This document shows, one piece after another, positions 10,691 to 22,915 of a stretch of DNA of 64,000 nucleotides; the first letter of the stretch is position 1, and each line of letters begins with the position of its first letter. Both the position numbers and the translations under genes were made by a program. The notes below the pieces were generated by a model that was not told where the DNA came from, did not search any database, and saw nothing but the letters and a program-made list of their open reading frames with translations. This stretch comes from Undaria pinnatifida (lineage: Eukaryota > Sar > Phaeophyceae > Laminariales > Alariaceae), in NCBI GenBank assembly GCA_012845835.1, contig JABAKD010000008.1, forward strand, positions 15,615,223 through 15,679,222, read 5' to 3'.

Positions 10691-11375
10691 TCATGAACAT
10701 CCATGCCGCTGCTTCAGTCCCCCCCCCCCTCCCCTCCCGAAACGCCCCCTCCTTCCCCGCCACTCGCATCATCACCTAGACATAACACCACGCGTATAGC
10801 AAACCCCTACAAATATTCGACCTCAAGAATGTTTGAAAAACCCTTTCGCCCCCCCCCCCCCCCCCCCCCCTCTCTCCCCCATCCACCCCCTCGAACGCTC
10901 CGCCCTCTCCTCAGTGATTGTACGACTTACAAGATGTGCGTGATAACTGGTGCATTATTGACAAAACCGTCACATTTATCCCCATCAAGGATTTATAGTT
11001 GCCACTCACGGATTAACTGCCCGGTCCCCCGCCCAGGCCCCCTACGTCTTGAAAAACGCCGCCCTCCCCTCACCGGTCATTCGACGTGCAGGATAAAGTT
11101 GATAAACTGATGAATTTATATCCACATCTGTCAGTCAGATTTTGCCCCCCTCAAAAAAGGGTGTTATAGTGTCCGCGCACAGACTTACTCACATCACCCT
11201 GTTGATCCTGATAGCTACACTGTAGTTGCAAGGGGAGTCGCCGACCTATGTTCTTAATCAGGACACACAACCCGTAATGCGCACGATCGGAAAATCACAC
11301 ACAGCTTGCAAAAATGAGTTTAGACAAAATCTTCGATCTCACAGCTGAAGTGTATTTTTATTTTTTTGAATATTA
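10690..11375 (-). mobile_element. Fold-back family, copy A (single arm)
   Basis: Reverse-orientation arm. The terminal module is at 11180-11370 (GTCAGTCTGTGCGCGG-type segment, a GATCGGAGTATCACAC-type segment, and the outward ATGAGTTTAGACAAAATC end). Internal modules lie at 10690-11130: the copy of the CATGGATGGCT block, a run of about 20 C at 10850-10870, and the conserved GATTGTACGACTTACA and AACTGGTGCATT blocks. The partner arm is absent, so it is a truncated or solo arm. Confidence 0.7.
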
Positions 11376-11930
11376 ATTGCATACCTTGATGCATTATATT
11401 TTAATTTATTTATCCACAGTATGTTTACTCGGCTATAGTCCCAGCCTCGTGTAAGTTCCCCTTTCACTTTCTCTCTACATTATGACGACTTCAACCCGCC
11501 ACGCCAACAAGAGCTACTCACCTACAAAACGCCAGCAACAATTAACGTGAATAGCCAAGAAACCTACACTGTTACAAGGTCTCCCCTTCTCGCCCACAGG
11601 AGCTGCTCGTCAACAAGACGCCGGAAGCCGGAGATTGTGGAACGTCCTGATATTCTCATCAAAAACGTTCATTGTCCTACTGGACCACGCTGAGTATGGT
11701 ATGGGCAGCAAGTGTGTTGGCAGAAGTGTGGGCATGTGGGGGCTCTCTCTGTCCCCACCTCTATAGACACGGTCGTGGCTGTAAACAACGGTAAAATGCA
11801 TGAAACGAGTGTGGTGCGGCGCTTGCTATTTCACAGCAGCAGCAAACAGGGCAAAAAAATAAGGCGAAAACTGAAATTTTGGTGAAGTTGCAATCGTCCA
11901 ATTTTGGTAGGAAGAACAAGCACTCAAGGA
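11376..11930. other. Interval without a gene
   Basis: No recognised gene. The stretch 11450-11620 shares a short pyrimidine-rich and AAGAGCTGCTC-like segment with 45100-45180, just outside the copia element. It ends where the hexanucleotide-rich zone begins. Confidence 0.3.
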
Positions 11931-11934
11931 CTTG

Positions 11935-12540
<606 letters not shown>

Positions 12541-13840
12541 GTACGAGCGCGAGAACGAGGTGGACAGGCAATCAATGCGAGCCATCATCGGCAGAATCGG
12601 CATTTTTTTAACCGTGTGGGTTTGCATTCGCCCGACAAGTTTTGCGTGGCTGCCGCGAGGCGGTGTCAAGTCGTGTCAAGTCCGAACGTCTCCCCTTGTT
12701 TATTTGACAGAGTTTGTGGCTTTGAAGGCCCGGAGCACGTCCAACTGACCCCGGCCGGAGCCCGCACGTGAGCTGTGGTGTACACGTGGGTCCCTTGCGT
12801 GCCCCGCGGCCGAGAGCACGAGGGAACACCTCAGGCCGGAAGAGAAAGAAATACCGAAGTACGACAAACGTCCATTTGGATCTTAGTGCAACAAAGCTCC
12901 CCGTTGGGGAGTGGGTTGTTCTCTGCGGGGTGACGGTAGGGGGGTCATACCTAACATATGAAACGCAAAAGGTAGCGTTATACCCTGGTACCAGGTTAGG
13001 CACGCAGGTTTTGTCGTCAAGAGTCACGACGTCAATTTTGCTTGCACTTGTCATAAATTGGGATTCTTCTTAAAATGTACAAGGGCGCTGCATGGGTGCC
13101 GGCAGTCGCCGGCACCCATGCTCCGGGTAGGGCAGGCAGCACTTTGCTTTGTTCGATTCAATGTCCGATAGAGAGTAAAAACCGTTACAACGCAACACAT
13201 AGTGCACGCGTGTGGAAGGTAACGTAATGCGAAGCGATCGATATAGTCTAACAGTGGGCTACTTACTTTTGCCGTTTCTTTTGTGAATCCGATTCCCAAC
13301 TTCATCATAATATTTGGATAGCATTAATCTGAGCCCACGCAGACCGTCATTCTAGGCGGGCCACGAAGAGACGTTTCGAGTGTATTTCTTGTTGATTTTT
13401 AGACTCAACCAAGCATCCAGGGCCAGCAAGGGGATGGCCATGTATTCTGCATGTTCTGTAAGTAGGCACTGAGAAGCGCGCACTGAGCCAGCTTTTGCTA
13501 CACCATGCATGATAGAGTATCTAGATTCGAGGCTCGCAGACCGACTGTCTGTGTGTATAGTCGGATCGTGGAGAGACTTCTTGACGGTATTCTAGCCGTG
13601 AAACACGGTATCGCTGCCTTCGTCTAAGTTAAGAATTTCAGGCCCAAGGTTTAGACGAAAATTATAAACATATACTACCCGGTATGGCTTTTTTTATGAC
13701 CGCTGGCCGCTCATAGGCCGGGAATCGTACACGAAGTACCCGTCATGTGGGGACGATAGGGTCCAACTTCAGCATCATAATCAATCCACACATACATATA
13801 CAACTCCGACAGCCAGGAAACAAACACGGATGAATATCAC
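12541..13840. other. Interval without a confident gene
   Basis: GC-rich at 12740-12850, otherwise mixed. Frames of 101-148 codons (12608-13054 -, 12768-13073 +) overlap and show no domain. The only clear structure is a perfect hairpin at 13090-13121. Confidence 0.3.
13090..13121. other. Perfect 13-bp hairpin
   Basis: GCATGGGTGCCGG and its exact reverse complement are separated by CAGTCG. The stem is GC-rich and would be stable as DNA cruciform or RNA. It has no trailing T run and no neighbouring gene end to mark it as a terminator. It could be the joint of a small inverted-repeat element. Confidence 0.6.
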
Positions 13841-14345
13841 CAGGATTGATATCTCCCCGTACAGCGTGGAAAGCCCCAACCCAACCGACCGGCCGATCTC
13901 TGATTTGCTGCGGGCCGCATATTATAGAGCCCGTTCCATCCGACGACGATAGGGTCCCATCCCCCGTCCAGATGTCATTTTATACATCTAACAGTTGGAC
14001 AAACCGGAAAATATAAACGATTTCCTTCCGGTCATCACCGCCCCAAACGGTGTGGAAGCCCCAACTCCGTTCGCTGTAATCGCTGATTGGTTCGAGCTTC
14101 ACAGCGCCGCCGCAGCCTAAGAGGATGATAGAGGCTCATCAACTAATGGGCGGCAGCTCCGTCGCACACGGGGGAACTTGGGCCCATCCCCGGTTCACAA
14201 CTTCTCCGAATCCCTACAGCTCCAACAACGCGGGAACTATAACGATCATCTCCCAGGTCGATATCTCCCCGCACGGCGTGTATAAACCCCGACCCTATTG
14301 GCTTACTCGTGATTTGCTGATAGGTTTTGACCCAATAACCTCACA
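13840..14345 (+). repeat. Diverged tandem repeat, three units
   Basis: A block beginning GATATCTCCCCG, followed by a GTGGAAAGCCCCAACC-like and a CTGATTTGCTG-like segment, occurs at about 13848 and 14260. A weaker copy (GTGTGGAAGCCCCAACTCCG) lies at about 14031. Spacing is about 183 and 229 bases. A 114-codon frame at 14125-14469 overlaps and is probably incidental. Confidence 0.55.
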
Positions 14346-14799
14346 ACTATTTCGACCAACTTGCGTATTCCAAGTATTCTCGCATACTTCTGTACACGGC
14401 AAACATTTGCAATGCAAGCGCAATTCGACTAGTTATTTGCAGGATATGTCGCACAAAAAAGATATTTAATACCCATATTAGGTTGGCGTGTGTCGAGCAA
14501 GCACGCTCAAACTGAGAGTGAGAAACACTTCAACAGCAACAACAGCACCAAACGCGATATATAAATGAACGATTTAGAGCGATCTACATCCAGGATTCAG
14601 GACCCCCCGGTTTTAAACGCAATTCCAAACAAAAAAAATGGGGTGTTCAAAGCAAAACGACATAATACCTAGAACTAACACAGGCACATCACGAGCATAA
14701 TAACCGTGGAAAAAGCCTGAAATGATGCCAAAACAGCAGTGCGTATTTGACCCCCGTAATAATAGTCGAATAGTAATGAAATACTATAATCACCTCTTT
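14346..14799. other. Interval without a gene
   Basis: AT-rich, with A runs near 14455 and 14630. I see no gene or repeat of note. Confidence 0.3.
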
Positions 14800-14990
14800 G
14801 CCGCTTATGCGACACCGAAATGTACCTACACACGCTGCTAGGCGTTCTCAGAAGTTAGTTGATCCTATTTTTTTGCATTTCGGCAACTAAAATCGTATCT
14901 CCCGACAGTGGGAATCAAACTCAAAGACCAACGATGGTAGTAGTGTTCGAAGGTAACAACTAGATAGACCACCGTGACGACCAGCTCTCA
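14800..14990 (-). repeat. tRNA-derived SINE-like copy 2
   Basis: On the minus strand a box A-like sequence (TGGTCTATCTAGTT, complement of 14958-14971) precedes a box B-like sequence (GAGTTTGATTCCC, complement of 14910-14922). The head and the body after box B, including the segment around GCCTAGCAGCGTG..GTAGGTACA, align with copy 3 at 24560-24745. Shared body as well as head supports a SINE family rather than chance tRNA relics. Confidence 0.6.
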
Positions 14991-15860
14991 AACACTCACT
15001 AGAGATGATTAATCAGCGATCAGCAGCATGGAGCTCGTCAAATCAGAAGCAGCACAGAACTATTTGTCAGTTACCTACCAACACGCCCGCTCTTTCTCCA
15101 GTTGACCGCGGCAAACGAACAAAAGAGCAACAGAGGCATAGGCACCACAGCAACAGCAAAACAACCATCCCACATTGTTGATACTGCACCATAGAGAATT
15201 CTCGGGGAAAAGAACCACCAAACGATGCGAACCGGGACGAATGCATGCCAACGGTTCCTTCCGTGGATAGCGCCTACATTGATTACTTTACGACCTTCGC
15301 GTGGCACACCCGTGGCACATCTTAACAACAGGAACGATGTTCCCCCTTGTTGTTATTGTCGAAAGGTTATTCCCCGTATTTTTGTACACCCTCCCCCTTG
15401 CCACAAGCCAGGCAAAAAGCGTGTGTGTAGTAGAAGAGCGCATCGGTGTGTGTGCTGCTACTCGTATCTACATTACTTGCACGAACGCTAAATATGTCGA
15501 TATGCCGGAACCATTACACCCTCGAGGACGGGGACGCAGACACGCGTAATGCTTCTGTGTGGCGTTTTTCGACGAAGTAATCGTATTCATTACTTCCACG
15601 TTTTACTCATAATGCGTGCGCTTGCCATGCCTATCAATGTACGTACTTACCGAAATTCAATAATGAAATGCACTACTACTATGATATTGTGCCTACCGCG
15701 GTACCATGGGGGTTTTATTACAGTAAATATTACTCCATATTTGTTTTGGGACAAAATGCCGCGGATTTGGAGATAATGTCTTCCCAACGTTTTTGTTATC
15801 AACTTTCCCATACACATGTACATCAAGATCCGAAGAATATCTGGAAAGTACCGTTCAAAT
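14991..15860. other. Interval without a confident gene
   Basis: Several overlapping frames (15071-15328 -, 15225-15491 +, 15549-15776 +) have no recognisable domain. Nothing else is identified. Confidence 0.25.
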
Positions 15861-16330
15861 TACAATATTTTGCGCGCTTCTCGCTTGTCTCGCACAGCAT
15901 ACATCCGCGTTTACGTCGACGTACCGAACGGATAGGGCAGGGCGAGGGACGTTGGAGCCGCTCCACGGAAGACGGCCCTCGAACGAAGCGGTGTTGACAG
16001 AGAAATTCAAGGTTTTGTTCAAGCCCTGCAGACGTCAAGCAAAACAAACGCTCGAGAGTATTGCCACCGCGAAATTCAAAACATTAGCAACTACCGCTTG
16101 GAAATGATGCTAATTTTGGAAATCATCCATATGCTGCAGTCTTCAAGACATAACTAATGTCTCAAGGTTACCTCCTCCATGTACAATGTTTTTGCAACTT
16201 CGCTCTTGTCTTGCTCAGCACCCGTCCTCGTTCACGTCGAGGAGCGGAACGGATACGGCAGGGAGAGGGGCGTTGGAGCCGCCCTCCGAAAACGGCCCTC
16301 CAACGAAGTAACTTCACCGCGAATTCCAGT
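15861..16330 (+). repeat. Tandem duplication, period about 321
   Basis: The stretch starting TACAATATTTTGCGC at 15861 is repeated at 16182 (TACAATGTTTTTGC). Conserved blocks include GTTGGAGCCGC, ACGGCCCTCGAACGAAG / ACGGCCCTCCAACGAAG and a CACCGCGAA block. The second unit is cut short by fold-back copy B. Confidence 0.65.
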
Positions 16331-16384
16331 TCTGATAATCGCATGCTTAGGCCGAGACGAATAAAAACTCCTGACCGAATCCCC

Positions 16385-17045
16385 CCACAAAAAAATGATC
16401 ACATATATATACCCACCCCCTCGAACGCTCCGCCTTCTCCCCACTGATTGTACGACTTACAGGATATACATGACAAACTGGTGCATTCTTTCCAAAACAA
16501 TCAAAATTATCCCCTTGAAGGATATATTATTTCCACGCACAGATTGAGCTGCCTCACCCGTGCGCCCCCCCCCCCGTGATAAAATTGTGCATTCTTTCCA
16601 AAACCGTCAAATTATTACACGAAGGATTCATAGTTTCCACGCACATATTGACCTGCTCTGCCCGCCCCCCCCCCCCCCCCCCCACCCTCACCCCCGCTCC
16701 CTCTTGATCACACCCAGGCCCCCACGTCCTTAAAACTCCGCCCTCTCCTCACCGGTTATCGACATATAGGATTCACTTGATAAACTGACGGATTTCCTTC
16801 CACAGCTGTGAGATTCTGTCCCCCTCAGAAACGGGTTTTATCGTTTCCGCGCTCAAACTGACTAACATCACCCTGTTGACCCTGATAGCTACACTGTAGT
16901 TGCAAGGGGAGTCGCCGACCTATATCCTTAATGAGGACACACAACTCGTAATACGCGCGATCGGAATATTACACACAGCTTGCAAATATGAGTTTCGACG
17001 AAATCTTCCATCTCATCGCTGGAGTGTGTTTTAGTTTTTTTAATC
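16385..17045 (-). mobile_element. Fold-back family, copy B (single arm)
   Basis: Reverse arm. From inside to outside: CTCGAACGCTCCGCC with TGATTGTACGACTTACAGG; a C run near 16566; a C run of about 25 near 16665-16685; a GATAAACTGACGGATTTCC block; the CTGTTGACCCTGATAGCTAC block; and the end ATGAGTTTCGACGAAATC at about 16988. It truncates the neighbouring tandem repeat, so it inserted after that duplication. Confidence 0.7.
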
Positions 17046-17159
17046 TATTTATGGCGAAAATCACTATTCGCAAACATGTCACGTCTTCTTGTCATTTTGC
17101 GTGGAATTTTAGTTTTGCTCGGTATGATCTCCAATACCACTAGGGGCGAACAACAAATA

Positions 17160-17525
17160 TCAGCAAGTCTTCCTCGTATACGTATAGCAAGTAGCAGCAA
17201 GCCGCGGTTGTACACAAGCAGCAAGCTGTAAACTCAGAAGCAGCATGTAGTGCAGCAAGAAGCATACAGTAGCAGCAAGAAGTGCAGCATATGTGCAGTA
17301 GTATATTTTAGCAACAGCAAGGGGTGTAGCAAGAAGCAGCAGCACAATCAGCCACGCGTACCTACAGCAAATAGCAGCGACACACGACTATTGCTGCTGT
17401 ATGAGGTTTTTCAACTGCTGTTGCTGTGCATGAGGCTCATCAATGTCATCAGCAATAACACACACTACTGCACTGCTGTATGCAGGATACAGGAAGCAGC
17501 AGCAACAGTACCTGGCATGTACACA
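17160..17525. repeat. AGC/CAG-rich low-complexity tract
   Basis: AGCAGC and GTAGCAGCAAG motifs recur many times, in short imperfect runs rather than one pure array. Similar CAG-rich tracts lie at 27430-27545 and, as TGC, at 61430-62640. Overlapping frames of up to 147 codons arise from it and are not convincing. Confidence 0.6.
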
Positions 17526-17879
17526 CCCGTGCGTGTACGTGCATGCGTACAACAGTACACATATATTCCCCTCGTATTGGGACAAAATAAGCGCAAAAAA
17601 AAACACCGCCACCCATGGCCGTTTTGTTCATGTGATACCCAGAGGCATAATAGAGACATCGTGCAGCAGTATCAATGGCACTTCACAGCTTAGATAGGAT
17701 AACACAGACAAAAACGAAATACAAAAATATAAGCATTGATCGCCGGCCCTCATTGGGAGCCCTAATAAAAATAGCAACACACGAACACATCGTTTCCTTG
17801 AGTTGGTCATGTGGACGCCCTCGCTTGGCCGATACGTGCAAAGTCGCGATAGACCTCGACAGCCCCCTACCTCTCTGAG
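17526..17879. other. Interval without a confident gene
   Basis: Overlapping short frames on both strands; nothing recognised. Confidence 0.25.
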
Positions 17880-18038
17880 CCATGGAGACTCGTCGCCTTC
17901 TGTACGTTCGGCGTTAGCAAGGGCTTTCCTCCCGTGGTCATGGCGCCTGAGAAGCCTCGTGAAAGTAGAAAGCTTGGTTCGATATTCCTGTGTGGACGGA
18001 TTTGTAAGGTTGTGTTGCTGTAATACATACTCAGTATA
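17880..18038 (+). repeat. Flank repeat, left of fold-back copy C
   Basis: GGCGCCTGAGAAGCCTCGTGAAAG and following bases align in order with 20285-20385 (GGCGCCAGAGGAAGCTCACGAAAG), including a TGT-rich tail ending CTGTAATACAT / CTATATCAT. The two related flanks sit on either side of copy C in the same orientation. They may be a duplicated sequence into which copy C inserted, or an older dispersed repeat. Confidence 0.45.
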
Positions 18039-18040
18039 TA

Positions 18041-20064
18041 TATTATAAAAATTAAAATACACTCCAGCTGTGAGATCGAATATTTTGTCGAAACTCATCT
18101 TTGCAAGCTGTATGTGATACTCCGATCGCGCGTATTACGGGTTGTGTGTCCTCATTAAGGATATAGGTCGGCGACTCCCCTTGCAACTACAGTGTAGCTA
18201 CCAGGGTCAACAGGGTGATGTTAGGCAGTCTGTGCGCGGAGACTATAAAGCCCGTTTCTGAGGGGGACAAAATCTGACAGCTGTGGAAGGAAATGCATCA
18301 GTTTATCAATTGAATCCTGTAAGTCGAATAGCCGGTGAGGGGAGGGCGAAGTTTTTAAGGACGTGGGGGCCTGGTTTTGATCAAAAGGGGGGGCGGGTGT
18401 GGGGGGAAGGGGGGAAGGGCACGGGTGGGGCAGGTCTATTTGTGCGTGGAAACTATAAATATTTCTTGTGGGGGAGAGGGAATGTGGCGGGGGGGGGGCC
18501 GGGGGCGGGGGGGGGGGGCTTTAGGTCGCATAGATGTAGGGGTTGGCTATACGCGGGGTGCTAGGTCTACGCGATGGTGCGGGTGTTCGGTGAAGGAGGG
18601 AGCGTTGGGGACGGGGGTGGGTGGGAATTTCAGCAGCGGCATGGACGGCTCTGAAACGATAACGAGGCGATATCCAGGGCGTGGAAATGTTTATTACTGT
18701 GGCGGATTTCGATAGTAGGTGGGGCGTTTATGGAGGAGGAAACGATGGGAACAAAAAAAAAGGGAGGGGGGGTGGGGGGGGGGGGGGGGGTTCGAGAGGT
18801 TTAGGTCACAAAACATGAAAATCAAGGATTTGGTCGACACTGCTGATGTTCGCAACATTGTGTGTGATCTTTCGATCGCGCGTATTAATCATATATGGAG
18901 GGGCCTACTATACCCGCGGTGCTGGGTCTAGGCGATCGTGCGGGGTGTGGGGAAGGAGGGGGCGTTGGAGGGATGAATGAAAGCTACGTCATGGATGGCT
19001 AGAAAGATAATGACGTGATATCAAAGGCATAATAGTGTTTATTACTCTGGCCGATTTCGATTGTAAGTGGGGCGTTTGAACGAACTGGGCGGGGAACAAA
19101 GAAGGAAGGGGAGATGAGTTGGAGCTTCGGCATCGATGGCTAGATGGATAATGAGATGATATCAGCTGGCTGGTAAGTGTTTACTACTCTGGCAGATTTT
19201 GATTTCAGGTGGTGCGTTTAAACAAGAGGGATCGGGGGGGGGGGGGGGCGGGGGGGGCGAGCATCTCAATATGTGCGCGGAAACTATAAACCCTTGAAGG
19301 TGACGAATCTGACAGTTGCAGCCAGAAGACAACCCATCAAATCACCCGCCTGGTGATGTTTATTTTCCTAGAAGGTTTGATGTTACATGTAGTATGCAAC
19401 CATATATATCATCCCACCCCCACCCCTTCGAACACTCCGCCCTCTACTCACTGATCGAACGACTTACCCCAGGATATACATGATAAACTGATGCATTCTT
19501 TCCAAAACCGTCACATTTATCCCCTTCAAAGAATGTATAGTTTCCACGCACAGATTGAGCTGCCCCATCCGCTCCACCCCCGCCCGGACCCCCCCTCCCC
19601 ATGATGAACTCTTTTTTTTTTTTCTTTCCAAAACCATCATATTTATCCCCTTAAAGGATTTATAGATTCCACACACAAATTGCCCGCCCCCCCCCCCCCC
19701 CCACTCCAACCCCGCGCCTTTTGATCAAATCCAGGCCCCCACGTCCTTCAAAACTCCACCCTTCCCTCACCGGTTATCGACTTACAGAACTCACTCGATA
19801 AACGAATGCATTTCCTTCCACAGCCGTCAGATTTTGTTGCCCTCAGAAACGGGTTTTTATAGATTCCGCGCACAGACTGACTAACATCACCCTGTTGACC
19901 CTGATAGCTACACTGTAGTTGTAAGGGGAGTCGCCGACCTGTATCCATAATGAGGACACACAACCTGTAATACGCGCGATCGGAGTATCACACACAGCTT
20001 GCAAAGATGAGCTTCCACAAAATCTTCGATCTCACAGCTGAAGTGTAGTTTCATCTTATAAATA
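18041..20064. mobile_element. Fold-back family, copy C (both arms)
   Basis: The most complete copy. The left end at 18041 reads AAATACACTCCAGCTGTGAG; the right end at 20040-20064 is its inverted match. Each arm is about 650-1,250 bases and carries, in order from the end: a GATACTCCGATCGCGCG segment, CTACAGTGTAGCTA, GTCTGTGCGCGG, GGGGGACAAAATCTGACAGC, then G-run-separated internal modules. The arms meet near 19320-19400. G runs of 8 to about 20 lie at 18490, 18775 and 19230; C runs at 19690-19702. No transposase frame is seen, so any mobility would need help in trans. Minus-strand frames from the ends start MSFDKIFDLTAGVYFNFYN. Confidence 0.75.
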
Positions 20065-20224
20065 TGTATATATACTTATATGTGTCTTAACCTGTGTGCT
20101 GGCATTAACCCTAGATCATATTTTGCGTGCCACATTACGTGAGGACGGCAGCTTCCACCGCGCTACCTCGAGCAAAACGCACTGAGCCGCGACCGAGATC
20201 GACGGCCCCGACGTCTCGGAGTCG

Positions 20225-20390
20225 AAGAGATTGGTACTCCGCAGCGCATTCGGCCTCAGCAAAAATGTTTGCGCCCGTGATCACGGCGCCAGAGGAAGCT
20301 CACGAAAGGTGGGAAGCTCGGTGGGAATTTCGTCTGTAGATGGGGATGTAAGGCACATTCTGTTTTGCTATATCATGATGTGGAATTAAT
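20225..20390 (+). repeat. Flank repeat, right of fold-back copy C
   Basis: Partner of 17880-18038. It reads CACGGCGCCAGAGGAAGC and ends with a TTTTGCTATATCATGATG segment. Divergence between the two is considerable. Confidence 0.45.
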
Positions 20391-20975
20391 TCGCGCAGGC
20401 TTCAACCCCGGCTGAGTTTAGGTGCGACAGAGTCCCGTCTCTGCAAGATGTTCCCCGCTTTCAGCTCGAGCGAGCGTATCGGTACGCGCGTACGAAGGGT
20501 GCACAGCAACAGTGCTGCTGAGCCCGAAAAGACGGGTGTTTTCTTGTGCCCGGAACGACGCTCGACGCCGCGCACGATCTTGTGTGCGGGTGGTAAGATA
20601 CGGGGGGTGTTTTCTCGGCTTCGTGTCACGTGTGCTTGCGCTGCCCCTTCAGGGCGTTCGTGTGCAAGACTCGATCGTGCCGGCAGGAACTTTGATGCGC
20701 GGGCCAAATCGGCCCTCGTTGCTGTGCGTGTGAGGGGCGGGGTATTTTGTTTGCGCGTGCGCTAAACCGGTTAAGTTTTGAAGACAGCATCCAAGGGATA
20801 TATCTTTCATGAGGATCAAACATAACACGCGCGAACGACCTTCCGTAATTTTTGTGCAACCACTGTACATTAGTGAAACATAGATGTAGCCACGCAGCTT
20901 GAAAAGTTGAGCTTCAACCATTCAGTTGGTTGTACTCACAGACGACGTTTTTCAATTTATATATAATGTATTGGG
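20391..20975. other. GC-rich interval without a confident gene
   Basis: Several overlapping frames of 77-105 codons on both strands exist because the stretch is GC-rich. None shows a domain or splice context. Confidence 0.25.
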
Positions 20976-21185
20976 CACACAGTGCCCTGGGGGTGGGGGC
21001 GGATGGCACGACCCCGCCAAAAAGGCATCATTGGTTCGACTTCAAAAGGTCGCCACGCGGGTCACGGGGCGAGGGCGAGGGCGAGGCCACGGGGGTGCGC
21101 CGCCGGTGCCTAAGGGAGGCGGCCGGGGGGGGCGGGGGCGAGGTCGGCGCGGCGGAGCTGTCGCGAAACGCGCCCCCGGCGGAAG
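20976..21185. repeat. G-rich low-complexity tract
   Basis: GGCGAGGGCGAGGGCGAGG and GGCCGGGGGGGGC motifs make a strand-biased G-rich stretch. It gives spurious Gly/Arg-rich frames. Confidence 0.55.
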
Positions 21186-21199
21186 AAAACATGATATTT

Positions 21200-22060
21200 C
21201 TATGTTCTATAATAAGTGAGTTGGGATGTGTCTCCTGTATGGGCTCTATGAATGAACAGTAGACCAAGTGTCCATTGGCATTAGTCAAGAAGGTCTGATG
21301 GTATATATTGGGAAGCTGTCATATGATCGGAAACGGCACATACATATGCAAGCACGACAGTATTACGAGTTTGCTTGAGGTGTTTGCTCTTTCCTGGTGC
21401 TCCATTCAACATGCTCTGCGTCCCATACACATATTCAGCAACTGGCTGGGTTTCTGTAGCCAACGTACTCTCCTAACTCGGATGGTACCCCCTTTGTTAT
21501 TCTGTTTTCATGTCCCTATATCGTTTTGCTTCCAACGCACAACCACTCAGCCTGTCAATGGCGTTCTACACTATGTTCGATTCCTTGTTTTATTCGTTCC
21601 GTCGCACCTATACGTTCAGCTCAGCTCTCGTTTCACAGTATGTCAACGGTATAACCCATAGCAGACGTGTCTTAGCGTATCCTGAATTACGATATATGAG
21701 TTGCTCTATGGCGTCATTTTCCGTCGTTGGTTTACGTAGCAGTATCTTCGACCCATTTCCCGATTTCCTTTATGTCATAGTTAGCCATCTCCATATCGTC
21801 GAGTGATCTGCATCTACGATTATTCGGCGCGGGCTATGGTATTGTGCGTCTTCTGTATGCGCTGTTTCTATTTGCCATAGACCAACCGTATATCCTTAAT
21901 GTTCCATGACGTCTTAATTCCTTCATTCGGAAACCGCCCTGTGATTCGGAAACGGCACGTATGTATACAGACACAACAGTATTATGCGCCATGTGATCTG
22001 TGCACGTACGTATACACCAATGGTAACACTGGCCTCTAGCCACGGCTTGATCTAATTATC
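21200..22060 (+). repeat. Tandem duplication, period about 620
   Basis: TGTGTCTCCTGTATGGGCT near 21228 corresponds to TGCGTCTTCTGTATGCGCT near 21846. CGGAAACGGCACATACATAT near 21330 corresponds to CGGAAACGGCACGTATGTAT near 21947, each followed by a CAGTATTA segment. The second unit is partial. Frames of 98-117 codons at 21308-21806 lie in the first unit and are unrecognised. Confidence 0.55.
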
Positions 22061-22915
22061 TGTAATAATCTAATGGCTCGGTCGCATTGCAGGTAGCATA
22101 GTTACAGGGAACGCCGGTAGGGACAGTTGGCGCTGTCGCGACTACGAAAACTGAAGGACACGCCAGCTCGCGCTGGATTGAGAATGGAATTCAGGTAAAT
22201 TGACACAAGACGTATACAAAAACACGTGGAAGTGTCTGATGTTTTATTTTTCTCCATCCGTCGGAGGAAACAATATAATGAAAACAAAAACATAGTTTCA
22301 AGCCACGTCCTAGGACTCACTATGATTAGCTGAGTTTCGAGTAGGTTTGTACTCTACTTCAATTCATCAACACATCACAGGCGGGGTTTTGCTGTATTAG
22401 CGTAAGACAGGACACAGCGTTGGGCTTCACTGCCAATGACTTTTGGTATGATGCATTTTTAAACCTTGCCGGAAAGAAAGCCTGCGCTTGTAGCTTGGCC
22501 ATGGCCAAGATCTGAACTGACCGCGGTGGTCAGTTGGAGAAACGCGTGTGCCCCCTTCTGTGGACTATACCTGCAGGGACCCCGAGGCGCACCTTAACAT
22601 GTGCACATAATTGATAGCCGGTCTACGGCAGCGGTGTAATACCACCGGAAAATACGCAATGACCACGTAACACGTATTTATACGATATTTACTAGGTACA
22701 GCGTCAAAGACGTGTCTTTATGTTGTGGTATCATAGCTACCACTGTAATAGCCCTACACCATGCTACGGGCACAACGCTGGAAAATACGACGTCGATGAC
22801 GCGCCTACCCGTACCCGTTCATGTATAGCTGGAAAGTAATAGTAGCCAACGTTTCCCCCCCTCTCCGCGGCAGGTCCAGAGTTACCGATAAAAGTAGTAT
22901 GTCGGAGATGCTTGT
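22061..22915. other. Interval without a gene
   Basis: No gene or repeat recognised. A 72-codon minus frame at 22102-22320 is unsupported. Confidence 0.3.

Noticed and set aside
10703-11110. Pro-rich protein, 135 codons
   Set aside because: It lies in fold-back copy A; the Pro run is the C homopolymer.
17628-18098. 156-codon minus ORF starting MSFDKIFDLTAG
   Set aside because: The start belongs to the fold-back terminus and the remainder is flanking DNA; other copies give unrelated continuations.
18283-18931. Gly-rich frames in copy C
   Set aside because: They read the G runs of the fold-back element and change from copy to copy.
20976-21219. Gly/Arg-rich RNA-binding protein at 20926-21219
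   Set aside because: The frame derives from a G-rich low-complexity tract, and the opposite strand is equally open.
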